A DNA stretch of 64,000 nt from Trichobilharzia szidati. Taxonomy: Eukaryota; Platyhelminthes; Trematoda; Strigeidida; Schistosomatidae. The notes under the pieces are model-generated. The model ran no database searches. It was not told the origin of the DNA and saw only the letters and a list, made by a program, of their open reading frames with translations. Shown here in pieces: positions 22,168 to 33,530 of the stretch. The number at the start of each line of letters is the position of its first letter. Position 1 is the stretch's first letter. The stretch is from the NCBI GenBank assembly GCA_944472155.2, contig OX235272.1, forward strand, positions 96,726,020-96,790,019, given 5' to 3'. The translations under genes and the position numbers were made by a program.

Positions 22168-25100
22168 ATGTTAATTTCCTCAGCACGGTAAGATGTAAAG
22201 TATGTATAAAAAACTCTTCTTTTAGAGTTCTTAGGTGCAGCATAGGATCTGCAATCCTCTCTGTAAGTGTAACCTCTAATAAACTAATTCAAAATCTCCA
22301 AAAAGCAGGTACCGCTTTCACGTTGCCTATCAAACAAAACTGATCCTGAATTTGGAATCACAAATATTCAAGATGATAATGACTTTCAAAAGCGTGTTTT
22401 AGAAAATCCAGCCCCAGTACTTGTTGACTTTCACGCTAAATGGTTAGTCTCTTATGTATTGTTTACGAGATCATATTAATATTGTCACTTTTCCGACATT
22501 TATAGAGTATTCGCTAATTATTCTACAGATTTTGTAACAATATTTCCACTGAGTTAATTTACCTGATGGCAATGCTCAACTGTATCTTTTAATGATTGTC
22601 GGAACTCGGCAAAGTATCTTAAGCATAACAAAGCAGATAAATTAACTGAGTGATAACTCTTCACAGTAGTCTAATGTTTCATTATTACACTTCCTAGTAG
22701 CTCAAAAAAAGGAAATGCCAAAGTAGGATGGCATCATCGAGCATTTGAAATTATGTACAGATTTATGAGATATAAAGAGGTAAAAAGGTTTGTAGATCCG
22801 CCCAACTATGATTACCAATCACTAATTTTTCAAGTTATAGCAACGTTTTAGGAGCTTTAAATCTCTAAATAAGCCGAAAGAACATCTCTGGTTGATGCTA
22901 AACGTAAACAAATCATAGTTGGTCACACGCGTTCCAGTTATATGTTCTCATCTTTCGCTTCCATGTCTGATACCAGATTTATGTCGTCAGCCACTTATCT
23001 GTGATCGGAAATCTACAGTGATGTGTCTATACCATGAATATACTATAAAATAGTCTTCGGTTGAGGATGGGAGCAACATCAGTCTATTCAGTTGCCAACG
23101 CGAATTAAAGATTGTAAACTTTAGATTTTATCAGTCAAAATTCGTTCCTGTGTCATGTGGGCATACCTTCTTTGTTTTGTGTTTAACAATACAAGCGTTA
23201 ATCTAGGTGACATCATCAATCATCTTCTTTTTCACTTGATCTTACCATTCCCTTTTATATATTATTTTTATTCCTGTTGGCGCATTGAAGTATGATGACT
23301 CGAATAAGTACATTATCATTCCAGGTTCCAGCGTTAAGTTTCCATCATTGTTCCATTGTGCATACATCTCCATGTCATTTGTAAAATCCTTAGTACCACT
23401 GGGGTGCTCGCACTGAAACATATGGTTGTATTGAAGTGAACCTCTGAGTCTATCTTACATCAGTCAGTTTTGCTACAATTTACTGACCTATTCGTGCAAC
23501 CTTATCTGCTGGCGTGACGTCACATTTTCCTACAAACGATAGATACCAAATCAGCTTCATCGTCTTTTGAAGTGGTTAGAGTGAGACAATTTATATTTTT
23601 CGAAAAATGCCTGCTATTCTATTTTCTCTTTTATTTTTTAATTCTAGGTGTGGTCCTTGCAAAATTTTGGGTCCAAGATTAGAAAATGTCATGAAATCGT
23701 ATATGAAGTCTGTTCTGCTTGCCAAGGTTGATGTCGACCAGCTGGATACTATTGCTGAAAAGTACAAGGTAGGGTTTAGTCTTGTCGTAGTCATTTAAAG
23801 AGTTTCTGGTGCATTAAACTAATAGCACTAGGGAAGCGTGTGGAGAAGCATGTGTCACTCATTTTGTGGTGGACTAGGTAACGCAGTATGTGAGAGAAGA
23901 TAGTTAAAATGTGTCTTAAATGAATCTTTGTGACCTTAGTTATTGAGTCATAATGTACCAATGGATTCTTGTCTTAAAATCGTTTTCTTTACCCCATAGG
24001 TTACAAATCGCCCAGCGTTTTGTGTGTTTAATCGGTCTCTCTCCTGAAAGTTTTGTCTATTATAGGTATAACTAGAAGAGTATTTGTTTGAAAATAGTTT
24101 CTGTCATTGCATAAAGCACCTAGCCAATAGTAATATGAAGAAAACTAATAGATTGCGATGCGGAAACAGCAGCTAGATACAGATTTTCATTTGATGGGGT
24201 TTACTCTGTGTCCTCCATTTCGGACACTGATCATGGTTTGCTCCTAACATGTCTGCACGTACGCCTAAGTGGTCGCAAAAGGCACTGAAAGCATCATATC
24301 TTAATTCTCAATATTAAATCGTAAATGAAGTTTGTAATTGATTTAATCGCGTTAAATAATCTACTACTATATCGTTAATTCATAAAATCAGTATTAAAAG
24401 TGGTATTAGGACTGGGTTACTAAGAATAGGTTTTTTATGCATCAGTCCAAGAGCCATTCTTTTGTGTCAAGCCTGTTGATATTACCCATCCATTCAGGCT
24501 AAAGTAGGTACAATAAGGTTCGGACTTGTAACCCACTGGCTGAAGTCGGTTCTCGGTACAACCATCTAGCATGTAAAAGAATCAGATGAAAGTAATCAGA
24601 GTAGAGTAGAAATGAGTTCTGCCTTAACATGTTGTAAAATAACACGTCCATGGATTTTTTTAACTAATGTTAGCCTTTTTTTCTTGCAGCAGCAGAAACT
24701 GTGAAAGTGCTTTTCATAATTTAACTTATTATGCCATTATTAATTTTGCTGTTTAGTCCTTAAGCGGTAGTCCAATCATTTAATCAAGAGCATTGATCTC
24801 AAATGTATTATACGTCTGTTTCTTATTCTTCTTCACCTCAATTAGGCATTCATGCTATTTCAACCCAATTCACAAGCGATTGCAGTTAAATAGACGAATT
24901 ACTTTTCTAGACTGTATCTCCTTCATCCTCTCTCTCTCTCTCTGTATTTGTCAATTGGACATCCACTTATGTTTTGGGAGATTCATAGTTATGTCTTTTA
25001 CTATTAAAGTCATGGATTTTACTATTATATTATTCTACTTTCGATTGACAGTCCAGAGAGCTGTGTGAGGTAGACTGATAATAACAATAATCCAGATGAT

Positions 25101-25859
25101 AACTGATCTAGTTACAATTTTCTTAATGTGATCAGAAGTCTGTCTATTAAAACTTTGGTGAGTAGTAAGAATTGAACAACTATATGTCAGTAACCGATAA
25201 CATCACTATCCCACATACATAGATTATCGTTTTACCCATTCAATGCTTGGATCAGATTTGTTCTCTTCTTCACTGTTATGTTCATAATACCACCTCACTC
25301 TATTAATCGGTAACTACTACTCATCACTCTATTCATCTTTAGAGAATATTAAAAGAAATCTTTTCCAGAAGTTCATTTCTGTTCATCATAGCTTTAATAT
25401 CTTCCGCTGGTTAACCACGAATATGAGGAGTATCTAAGAAGAAAATCACATCTGAGTCTTCATTAGAAGCCTTAGTGTTTCACTTTTTCTTGGATAACTT
25501 GTTACAACTGCTGAATAAGTCTCTGTCCCGTTCTTTTTATCTTATTACTTAATTCATAGACCAAATAAATTAGTGAGGAGTAGCAAATGGATTGTTTGAA
25601 TCTAGGTGTAGTTGGAGTGTCAGTAACATATCCAATCACTGTCTTAATTTTTCTTTTTAAAATAATCTGTTGTCTACATATTTTTTGATTTACTATTGTT
25701 TATTTTTCCGATTCCTTTCGCATATATATTCAGATCAGTGTTGTGCCAACAGTTATCTCTATGAAAAATGGTAAGGAAATCGAAAGATTTGAAGGAGCAA
25801 AAGAGGAGGAATTTATCAAACGCAAGATTGAGTTCATGCTAAGTAACAAAGCTTCTTGA
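22168..25859 (+). CDS. TXN2: mitochondrial thioredoxin (TXN2 type), five coding exons
   Basis: Exons 22168-22187, 22226-22262, 22309-22442, 23648-23768 and 25734-25859 join with agreeing phases to 145 residues ending in TGA. The product is a thiol-disulfide reductase of the mitochondrial matrix. The active site WCGPCK (residues 64-69; its Trp codon is split by intron 3), the preceding VLVDFHA strand, KVDVDQ, and the cis-proline loop SVVPT (Pro109) are all present, with FEGA near the end. Residues 1-28 are rich in Ser, Arg and aliphatic residues and lack acids, as in a mitochondrial presequence. Introns 1 and 2 are only 38 and 46 nt; introns 3 and 4 are 1.2 and 2.0 kb. Donors are gtaaga, gtaagt, gttagt and gtaggg. 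The start is the ATG directly after ttttttcag. The gene lies close behind TIMM8 in the same direction. Family certain; the micro-exon joins are inferred but phase-consistent. Confidence 0.9.
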
Positions 25860-26367
25860 AAGCAGCTGTTTATATAGAAACCTTTAAGTAGGAAAGACGA
25901 TCATTCACTTGTTATTGTTACTTCCTATTGTTAGATCTTTTCTTTTTGGAATTTCACCTATATGCGTATGTAGACTTGTTTGTTAAATATGATAGAAGTA
26001 TTAGATTACTCTTCTGTTTCACGTGATTTATAACTATCAGTTTGTCTTATTTTTTTCATTTACGTTTAAATTACACAGAGGTTATCAGTTATATAGCGAT
26101 CATCAAAATCGTCACATCACTGACGTACGTCTACGCATGTTTATCGAATGTACGATAGGACTGTTGTGTCGATTTAAAGGCAATATATGGAGCTATTAGT
26201 TATATCGGTTACTTTGACTATACATCAAATCGCGGATCTTGTGGTATCCTTCCCCTCGGTAAACGTTAGCAAACTAAGTACGAAATATTAGGAAGGGTAA
26301 TACGAAGTCATCTTCGATTCTTGTTAACTACATATAACTTAAAATTGTTCAATAACCATAAGTACAT
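25860..26367. other. 3' flank of thioredoxin, no further gene
   Basis: Non-coding AT-rich sequence between the thioredoxin stop and the second RTE-like element. No clear AATAAA was found immediately after the stop. Confidence 0.4.
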
Positions 26368-26379
26368 GGAGTGAACCAA
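26368..26379. repeat. target-site duplication, left (GGAGTGAACCAA)
   Basis: The 12-mer ggagtgaaccaa recurs at 30157-30168 directly after a CAGA-type tail. It frames the second RTE-like element. Confidence 0.7.
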
Positions 26380-29300
26380 CCCGACCGAAAGCTGCTACCT
26401 TGACGTGGTGGTCGGGCTTGAACACTGCAATGACCCAACAAGCTATACTGGCTGGAACTTATGTTCCTGCAGGTCCTACCATGCCAGAAAGGTTGTTTGG
26501 ATAGCAGTTAGACTAAAAGCAGTTACCCAATCCAACCCTATGATTTCAAATAAATCACAAAATATCATGCCGGATCGGTCGGGGCCCGGATTAACAACGA
26601 CCGCGCTTTCTGCTGCCGTGCCACAGGGCAGAAGTGATAAATACGCTACTGAGACACACCAAACAAAAAAGAACAAACAAAAACAGGCCGTGTGTGACCG
26701 GCCTCAAGCAGTTGTCCCCTGGGCTCTGCGGTCACGCAACCAACTTCCACGGTGTGGGCAGCCGGGAAGTAACAATCGCCCTCACAATCCGAAGTGCACG
26801 CGAAACCCCTCTAATCCTCGCTCATCTTTGTCTTCATCTTCATCTCTATTATCTTGCCTTTCTTCTACCAATGCAACTCCTCTTCTTGTTGGCTCTTCAC
26901 TTCCCCTTCACTCTGTGTGCACTGATAACGATGGAAGCCAAAAAGCCACCACCGATTGTCTCCTAAAACCACGCCACCAATTTTATATAGGAGCATTTAA
27001 TGTTAGGACACTTTGCCAAATAGGACAACAAGCATCACTAGCCAAGACTCTGGCATCCCGAGCCATTGATGTATGTTGTGTTTCAGAAACACGCATACAA
27101 GACCCAAGTGTGGTTATTCACCTAACCCCACCTGGCCAAAAGGATGAATCTGCAAAATTCACCTTGAGGGTGTCAGGAGATGCGACGGCTAGCTCACGAG
27201 GATTAGCTGGTGTTGGGATAGCTTTAAGTACTAGAGCAGAAAAGACATTACTTGACTGGATCCCGGTAGATAGCCGAATGTGCGCTGTCCGCCTGAACGG
27301 ATCAGTGAAAAGGAGAAAGGACTGCACTACTCGCCGATGCCTTTTCGTAATCTCCGCCTACGCCCCCACTGACTGCAGTTCGGATGAAACGAAGGATGAG
27401 TTCTACCAAAAGCTGTCTAGTTTGCTGCGAAAGGCTAGACGCTCAGATATAGTCGTTTTAGCTGGTGACTTTAATGCTCAAGTAGGGAAATTGTGTCAAT
27501 CTGAGAAGAATGTGGGTGGCACATACGGAATTCCGTGCCAGCGAACCGACAACGGTGACCGTCTCCTACAGTTCTGTTCAGATAATCATTTGTATCTTGT
27601 AAGCACTAACTTCAAACACAAGGAGAGACACTGTTTGACCTGGCGACCCCCATCATCAAATCAACGTTGGACACAAATAGACCACATAGCAATAAGCTAT
27701 CGTTGGCGTGGGTCGGTAGGAGATTGTCGCTCCTTCTGGAACACGTGTGTAGATACCGATCACGCACTGGTCCGCGCTCGTGTGTGCTTACGACTGAACG
27801 GACGTAGGAAACAGCTGGCGGTAAACCCATCACGTCCCCAGCTCGACCAGGGAACTAAGTCCCTATTTGAGGAAGAACTAGCTAAACACATATCTGAGTT
27901 TGACAGCTGCGCTCACCCTGAAGAAGCCTGGAAGAATATTCAGTCAGCCATAGATACAGCTGTAAAAGCTGTGAATAAGGTAATTCCAAAGGTGAGTAAA
28001 AACCATTGGATTTCGACTGCCTCATCCGAACTGATAGATGCTAGAAGACTTATTCCGGCGAGCTCCGAATTCAATGAGGAGCGAAAGCTGCACAAGAGGA
28101 AACTTACGAAAAGTCTCCGCAAGGACCGTGAACAGTGGTGGTTGACAAAGGCGAAAGAGATGGAAAAAGCATCGGCGATAGGCAACACCAGACAACTATT
28201 CAGGCTTATCAGGGAAACAGGTGGTAAAAAACAAATGATAAGCGAAACAATCTCCGAGAAAAATGGCACCATAATTAGCTCCCAGGATAGACGTCTGGAG
28301 CGCTGGAAAGAACACTATGAGGAGCAGTTTAATTGGCCCACAGCCACACTTAACCTACCGGACATCCAACACCTCCCTGAATGGGAGATAGACACAGGTC
28401 CTCCGTCCTTAACCGAGGTTACTAAAGCTGTCACCAATCTGAAGCTAGGCAAAGCAGCGGGACCTGATTTATTGACTCCAGAGGTATTTAAGTACGGAGG
28501 CGACAGTTTACTGTCTGCGTTAACGGAGGTTCTAGGCAGCGTCTGGGAATCAGAGGAAGTCCCATCGGGTTGGTGTAAGTCACTGATCATCCCGATATAC
28601 AAGAAGGGGGACAAGTCGTCTTGTGATAATCACAGAGGGATTAGCTTGACTAATATAGTATCTAAAATCCTAGGCTCAATAATACTGCGTAGATTAAGTG
28701 GTGCTCGGGAGACACAAACACGAGAAAACCAGGCAGGTTTTAGGCCAGGTAGAGGGTGTATTGATCACATCTTCACCCTTCGACAGATTCTAGAACATAG
28801 GCATTCCTACCGGCGTCCGACAATCATTATATTTCTTGACCTAAAGGCGGCATTCGATTCTGTCGACCGGGAGGTGCTCTGGCGATGCTTGGCTGTAAAG
28901 GGAATGCCAAGAAAATACATTGCACTGATTAAGGCACTCTACTCGTACTCATGCAGCCAGGTGAGGGCTTATGGCGAGTTGTCATCTGAAGTGGTGACGA
29001 CTAGTGGCGTCCGTCAAGGATGCCCATTATCCCCATTCCTATTCAATTTCATCATAGATGTACTAATGGACTTAACCCTAACTCACTTCAGCGACTCAGG
29101 GATTGACTTGCTACCAGGGAAGAATCTCGTTGACTTAGAATATGCGGACGATATAGTCCTTCTAGGCGAGGACTCTGACAAAATGCAGAGTCTACTGAAC
29201 ACCCTGAGCAACAATCTCCGCATGTTTGGCATGCGATTCGCCCCTATAAAATGTAAGATGATGCTGCAGGATTGGACTTCATCGACCCCTAGATTAGAAA

Positions 29301-30156
29301 TAGGAAGTGAAGTGGTAGAACACGTTGACCGCTTCACTTACTTGGGAAGTACCATCAGCCCCAACGGGTTGATCTCCGACGAAATTTCAGCACGAATACA
29401 GAGGGCTAGGTTCGCATTCGCCAGTTTTCGCCGTCTCTGGCGTAGACGCGATATCCGACTATCGACCAAAGGGCGTGTGTACTGCTCAACAGTCCGCTCC
29501 GTCCTCCTTTATGGCTGTGAGACCTGGCCATTGAGAGCAGAAGACATGAAAAGATTAGCTGTCTTCGATCATAGGTGTCTGCGTTCTATCTCCCGCGTGA
29601 AGTGGTATAATAAGGTGAGCAATATTGAGGTTAGGCGTCGAGTGCTAGGTAAGGCGGGGAAATCAATCGACGAGACTGTGAAATTACTTCGACTGAGATG
29701 GTTAGGACATGTGCTACGTATGCCTAGTCATCGCCTTCCTCGACGGGCAATGTTAGCTGATATAGGGTCAGGCTGGAAAAGAGCTAGCGGCGGTCAAACG
29801 AAAACATGGCACCAATCAATGAAATCCACAACAGTTAATCTAAGCCACGTAGGAAGATGTAGACTTCCTGGTTGGGGCCCTCGGGATGGTAAAAACCAAT
29901 GGTTGGAAACAATTGGTGACATGGCTCAAAATCGTTCTCAGTGGCGCAGATGCATCCACTCCTTGTGACTTATGATTTCCAATTAAACTTTTGTTCTCCG
30001 TTATTACTATTCCTTTGTCTCACACCACTGTTTACTGTCTATATTATGCATTTCTTCTACTTCCTTCTCTTGCTTTGCGTGCTACATAGATTGTGGCGAC
30101 TTGAACTGCCGCACATATATGCAAAGTTCTATGTCGAATACAGACAGAGACAGACA
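26380..30156 (+). mobile_element. RTE-like non-LTR retrotransposon, apparently intact
   Basis: A 3.8-kb element bounded by a 12-bp duplication. A short leader precedes one long EN-RT frame (to 29968). A ~190-base 3' region ends in a tandem CAGA tail (30139-30156). No stop or frameshift is visible in the domains, so it may be mobile. The protein is related to, but clearly different from, the element at 9147-12788. A tail of short repeats rather than poly(A) fits RTE elements. Confidence 0.8.
26540..29968 (+). CDS. endonuclease-reverse transcriptase of the second RTE-like element
   Basis: The open frame starts at 26405 but its first ATG is at 26540, giving about 1142 residues. The first ~150 residues are Ser/Thr/Asn-rich and without known domain. 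The APE-type endonuclease begins with FYIGAFNVRTLC. It has LAGDFNAQVG about 307 residues from this ATG, QIDHIAISYRW, and DTDHALVRARV (TDH where SDH is usual). The RT domain shows NQAGFRPGRGC, FLDLKAAFDSVDR, TSGVRQGCPLSP and the catalytic YADD near residue 866. The tail contains VLLYGCETWPLR and LRLRWLGHVLRMP and ends at WRRCIHSL. All catalytic motifs are present. A decayed relative of its C-terminus lies at 48225-48605 on the minus strand. Confidence 0.87.
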   Translation: MISNKSQNIMPDRSGPGLTTTALSAAVPQGRSDKYATETHQTKKNKQKQAVCDRPQAVVPWALRSRNQLPRCGQPGSNNRPHNPKCTRNPSNPRSSLSSSSSLLSCLSSTNATPLLVGSSLPLHSVCTDNDGSQKATTDCLLKPRHQFYIGAFNVRTLCQIGQQASLAKTLASRAIDVCCVSETRIQDPSVVIHLTPPGQKDESAKFTLRVSGDATASSRGLAGVGIALSTRAEKTLLDWIPVDSRMCAVRLNGSVKRRKDCTTRRCLFVISAYAPTDCSSDETKDEFYQKLSSLLRKARRSDIVVLAGDFNAQVGKLCQSEKNVGGTYGIPCQRTDNGDRLLQFCSDNHLYLVSTNFKHKERHCLTWRPPSSNQRWTQIDHIAISYRWRGSVGDCRSFWNTCVDTDHALVRARVCLRLNGRRKQLAVNPSRPQLDQGTKSLFEEELAKHISEFDSCAHPEEAWKNIQSAIDTAVKAVNKVIPKVSKNHWISTASSELIDARRLIPASSEFNEERKLHKRKLTKSLRKDREQWWLTKAKEMEKASAIGNTRQLFRLIRETGGKKQMISETISEKNGTIISSQDRRLERWKEHYEEQFNWPTATLNLPDIQHLPEWEIDTGPPSLTEVTKAVTNLKLGKAAGPDLLTPEVFKYGGDSLLSALTEVLGSVWESEEVPSGWCKSLIIPIYKKGDKSSCDNHRGISLTNIVSKILGSIILRRLSGARETQTRENQAGFRPGRGCIDHIFTLRQILEHRHSYRRPTIIIFLDLKAAFDSVDREVLWRCLAVKGMPRKYIALIKALYSYSCSQVRAYGELSSEVVTTSGVRQGCPLSPFLFNFIIDVLMDLTLTHFSDSGIDLLPGKNLVDLEYADDIVLLGEDSDKMQSLLNTLSNNLRMFGMRFAPIKCKMMLQDWTSSTPRLEIGSEVVEHVDRFTYLGSTISPNGLISDEISARIQRARFAFASFRRLWRRRDIRLSTKGRVYCSTVRSVLLYGCETWPLRAEDMKRLAVFDHRCLRSISRVKWYNKVSNIEVRRRVLGKAGKSIDETVKLLRLRWLGHVLRMPSHRLPRRAMLADIGSGWKRASGGQTKTWHQSMKSTTVNLSHVGRCRLPGWGPRDGKNQWLETIGDMAQNRSQWRRCIHSL

Positions 30157-30168
30157 GGAGTGAACCAA

Positions 30169-30924
30169 GAAATCTGTGATCAAAGACATTTTGGTTTTTC
30201 TATATCTCCTACTTTTAACGGCCGTGTCTCACGAGTGTAGAGTTGAACGTAATAAAACGTTGTGCAGTGCACATGATCTTTAAGTAGATAACTAGATACT
30301 TCGTGTAAACTTGCAGATGTCAAACGAGCCTTTTGTATCCATGCTGAAGTTTCGTTGGCAAGCGGTTCATTAGGGCAAATCCAGTCTTCTAAATAAATTT
30401 AGTAATCAGTCATTTTAATCTGTTTCATAAACCAAGAATCGATTATTAGAACACCCAAAAGACCTATTGTCTTCAATTAGGAGCAGTATACGGTCTGCAT
30501 ACACTATAGAAATGACCTCTTCTTCCGATGTTGGGTCAATTCCTTAGATAAAGTCACAGTACATTTATAATAAGATCAAATACAAACAGTGAGATTACGC
30601 TAACACGGGGGATACCATTGTTATTATCAATTAAAACAGGAACTGTCCGTATACAGTCATGAGGCTGCATGTGTCTTGATAAAATGCTTTGATTAGCTTA
30701 ACATACTCTTTTAACATTACTCTGGTAACCAAGTATTACCATAACGATCGATTGATTGGATTGGATGTCGTCTTATGTTCGAGAAATAAGGCAAGTTGTT
30801 TTGCCTGTGTTCCAGAACCTTTTGATTAGAAGATTTCAATATAGCAAAAATATTCATTCAGACATCGAGAAGAAAATGAGCAAAGAATATCCTCTTCGAT
30901 AACTTCCTCTTCTCACTCTGCAAT

Positions 30925-30964
<40 letters not shown>

Positions 30965-31015
30965 TGTATACATAGAACAGTCGTCAATAACAATATTGGT
31001 GTTTTTGACTGGACA
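30169..31015. other. no recognisable gene; (TA)n at 30928-30962
   Basis: AT-rich non-coding DNA with a 35-base TA microsatellite. No gene is seen. Confidence 0.5.
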
Positions 31016-31095
31016 CTAGTCAGTAACTAGTGTAATGTGTGTCTAGTCCTATCTTTGGTGCGGACTGAATTCTCTCAGTCAAGTTTGCAATGTGG
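31015..31095 (+). repeat. dispersed repeat (related at 37230, 51030 and 58770)
   Basis: A block of about 80 bases with 'ggtgcggactgaattctctc agtcaagtttgcaatgtgg' has diverged relatives at 37235-37315, 51030-51120 and 58765-58835. No coding is recognised; it may belong to a longer retroelement. Confidence 0.45.
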
Positions 31096-31660
31096 CCACC
31101 ATTCTACGTGCTCGCCATCACGGCGCACTGTAAATTGTTGGTATTTAATATGATGTTAGATAAAATCAGCGAAATATTAACACAACGTCTTAGGAATGCG
31201 GTAAAAAGAGAATTCAGTACTGCTGAATTACGTTGTGTCTTTAAAACCACCCATATTTTGCGTTCAGGAGTAAAAGATAAACTGCCTAATTTCGCCTCTT
31301 CTATGCATGTGTATCTATTAATTTGACTGCTCCTGTGGAGCCAGTTATATAGGCCGTACAATTAGGCGTGTTTCTCGTCGGATTTCGGAATATCACCGTG
31401 CGTGGTTAAGTAAAGGACAAATAAAATCCATTCATAGCGCTATTCTATTTCATCTTGTGGATAAGAAATACACCATTGATGTTAACGAGACTTCCAAAGT
31501 CAACTACTGCATACCAACTAATCTTAACTTCACCTTAAGAATTCGTCTACTACATATTGCTGAGGCCGTTGGGATTCACTTTAAGAAGCCTAACTTATGT
31601 ATCCAAAAGAGAATGGTTCCGTCACTTTCTTTAGCTTGGTCATCAAGGTTTTAATGATCC
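31096..31660 (+). pseudogene. Penelope-like element C-terminus with GIY-YIG endonuclease domain (frameshifted)
   Basis: A frame to 31326 contains LRCVFKTTHILRSGVKDKLP. A second frame from about 31330 reads CSCGASYIGRTIRRVSRRIS and is followed at 31457-31654 by LRIRLLHIAEAVGIHFKKPN and LCIQKR. The CxC-SYIGRT and RRIxEY pattern is the GIY-YIG nuclease that closes the protein of Penelope-like elements; this domain nicks the target for priming. A frame change near 31320 breaks the copy and the RT part is absent. A TA microsatellite follows at 31726-31769. Confidence 0.7.
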
Positions 31661-31723
31661 TCAATTTGTTGTGGAAATCCCCTTAATTTTATTTGATATT
31701 CTATTTCCTATTACATCTTTATG

Positions 31724-31725
<2 letters not shown>

Positions 31726-31769
<44 letters not shown>
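31726..31769. repeat. (TA)n microsatellite
   Basis: About 22 TA units, directly behind the Penelope-like fragment. Similar runs lie at 30928-30962, 46219-46240 and 53335-53361. Confidence 0.9.
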
Positions 31770-31772
<3 letters not shown>

Positions 31773-32374
31773 GTAGAGCCAGAAGAGGAAATTATCGAAA
31801 ATTTTAATTAGTCAAGGTTTGATCAGTCCGACCTTGGGACTTTCTGCTTGTCTCTGGATCAGACTCCATTTTAGTTGAGCTGATCTTTGTGTCTATCACA
31901 GGAAGTTTTGTTCCTCTTATAAACTGGGGTGATCTAATATTCACAACAATCTGATGGAATTACTTTATGCACTAGTTAGTACTTACGTTAATTTAGTCAA
32001 TATGTCATCACCGTCATCTCTAAGTTCCTTTTGAGTATCTCAACTAGACTCGTTTCAGGTTAGAAGCAGCTTTCTCAACCCCGGCTAGAGTTATAGTGTC
32101 TATCTACATGTCCAGTGCAAGCTGTAGTTTAAATAATGGACAACTGCAGGTCATTTGGACCTTCCTGAGTCTTCTGCGTAATGTTGCAGCCACGTCTCTC
32201 ACGAATTGATTCAAAGTTTCATTCTTTTGCTGATCAGTTCACTTAGGATAGTTGATAGGTATTATCGAACGCTGTTACCTTTTCCATCTCTCTAGCGTCA
32301 CTCACCTAGTGTTGCTCACAGTGGTCATGAAGACTTCCAAGTGACTTACGTCTAAATATGTTTCAGTACTCGTG

Positions 32375-32720
32375 ATGTTCAGATTCTGTCTGAAGAAACT
32401 CATCGTCACCGTTATTTGTCCCTTGGATTCCGAGTGGAACATAGGACTTCAGCAGCACATCTCTATTTCACTCTGTTCTTTGCATTCTCCTCCATGTCAC
32501 CCTAGGACCCATAACCCCCAACTCGTCATTTACCATTCAAATTCCACCCGAGGGCCCGGCCTGCGATCTGACTGAAATGTCTCCGTGACGTGTGTCCAAC
32601 CTATCTCCATTTTCTTCTGCATATTTGTTGGTTAATAGCGTTTTGGTTAGATCGTTGGCATAATTCCTCGACGTTAATCCTTCCTGGCCATCTGATCTCC
32701 AGTAAGGAGCGAAGGTAACG
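32375..32720 (-). pseudogene. RTE/SR2-like retroelement 3' remnant
   Basis: The + strand block 'ttggattccgagtggaacat' followed by 'cctccatgtcaccctaggac' recurs with variation at 37590-37915 and 57985-58345. On the minus strand, at 57985-58345, it encodes RKWRWIRHKL and later LKPYVPLG, so all three are degenerate 3' ends of the same RTE-like family. Confidence 0.55.
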
Positions 32721-32744
32721 TCAATATTTACTTCCTAAATCTTG

Positions 32745-32980
32745 GTCATGAGAAAAACAAGAACAAAGACTGCGTGAACGGATACGATTAGCAGATTATG
32801 GTCTGACCTTCAAGGAAACGGTCACAAAAAAATGACAGGTTAACTTTCAGCAAGAAAACGACCAATCAGAAGACACCGTTTCTCTGCTGATAATAACGAA
32901 TAATAATGTATATGAATATCTGTTGATTTTCTCAATAAACGGTCTGTTGCCTTGTCTTCTGACGTTAAAATAGTAGTAGG
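32745..32980 (+). repeat. LTR-like dispersed repeat, second copy at 50420-50650
   Basis: Both copies share 'gttgattttc', then 'aataaacg-tctgttgcct' and 'cttgtcttctg', and an upstream 'ggttaac-ttc-g-gagaaa-caaccaatca' series. The AATAAA near the 3' side would suit an LTR or a SINE tail. No internal coding accompanies either copy. Confidence 0.45.
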
Positions 32981-33135
32981 ATTAGACGTCATCATGAAGA
33001 TCTGTCTCTCCGTGCGATCCTATCACTTGCGCCTATGACCATACCAGCTACCATGTGGCGATAAATGATACGTTATGTAGTTCAAACATGTTGCCTATTT
33101 GACACGAAATACCCAAAATAGTGAATTACTAGTGG

Positions 33136-33140
33136 AACAA
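33136..33140. repeat. target-site duplication of the LTR element (AACAA)
   Basis: The 5-mer aacaa precedes the left LTR and follows the right LTR at 36291-36295, as expected for integrase-mediated insertion. Confidence 0.85.
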
Positions 33141-33497
33141 TGTTATGTATGTGAATATGAGGACCTTGTAGACTACGAGCGAATCTAACTAATGCGCTGG
33201 CTAATCTGTCTTAATCGCACGTCAACAACAATAATACCGCCGGGCACGCAAGACAAATAAAAGAGAAGACTGGACGTTGATATGAGAGCTTTTACTGTCT
33301 CAAACAACAGTCGAAAATGTTAAACAACAACTCCGTATTTATACAATTAGAAAAATCAATGTCACATTTTAAAAATATTAACAAACTCTGGGAATTCAGT
33401 AATTTAAATCAATAATCACGCAGATGCGTGAAATCAATGATTATGCTAGTGTGTGAAATAAATAATGAATATTAATGATTCACCTGCGTATATATTA
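33141..33497 (-). repeat. 3' LTR (357 bp)
   Basis: It runs from tgttatgtatgtg to gcgtatatatta on the + strand and equals 35934-36290 except for one base. The polypurine tract abuts it on the inner side. Confidence 0.92.
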
Positions 33498-33530
33498 CCT
33501 CCCCCTTTTAAAAGGAATCTTGCAAACAGT

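Noticed and set aside
22128..22343. 71-residue frame at the start of thioredoxin
   Set aside because: It reads through both micro-introns; the spliced model keeps phase into the thioredoxin fold.
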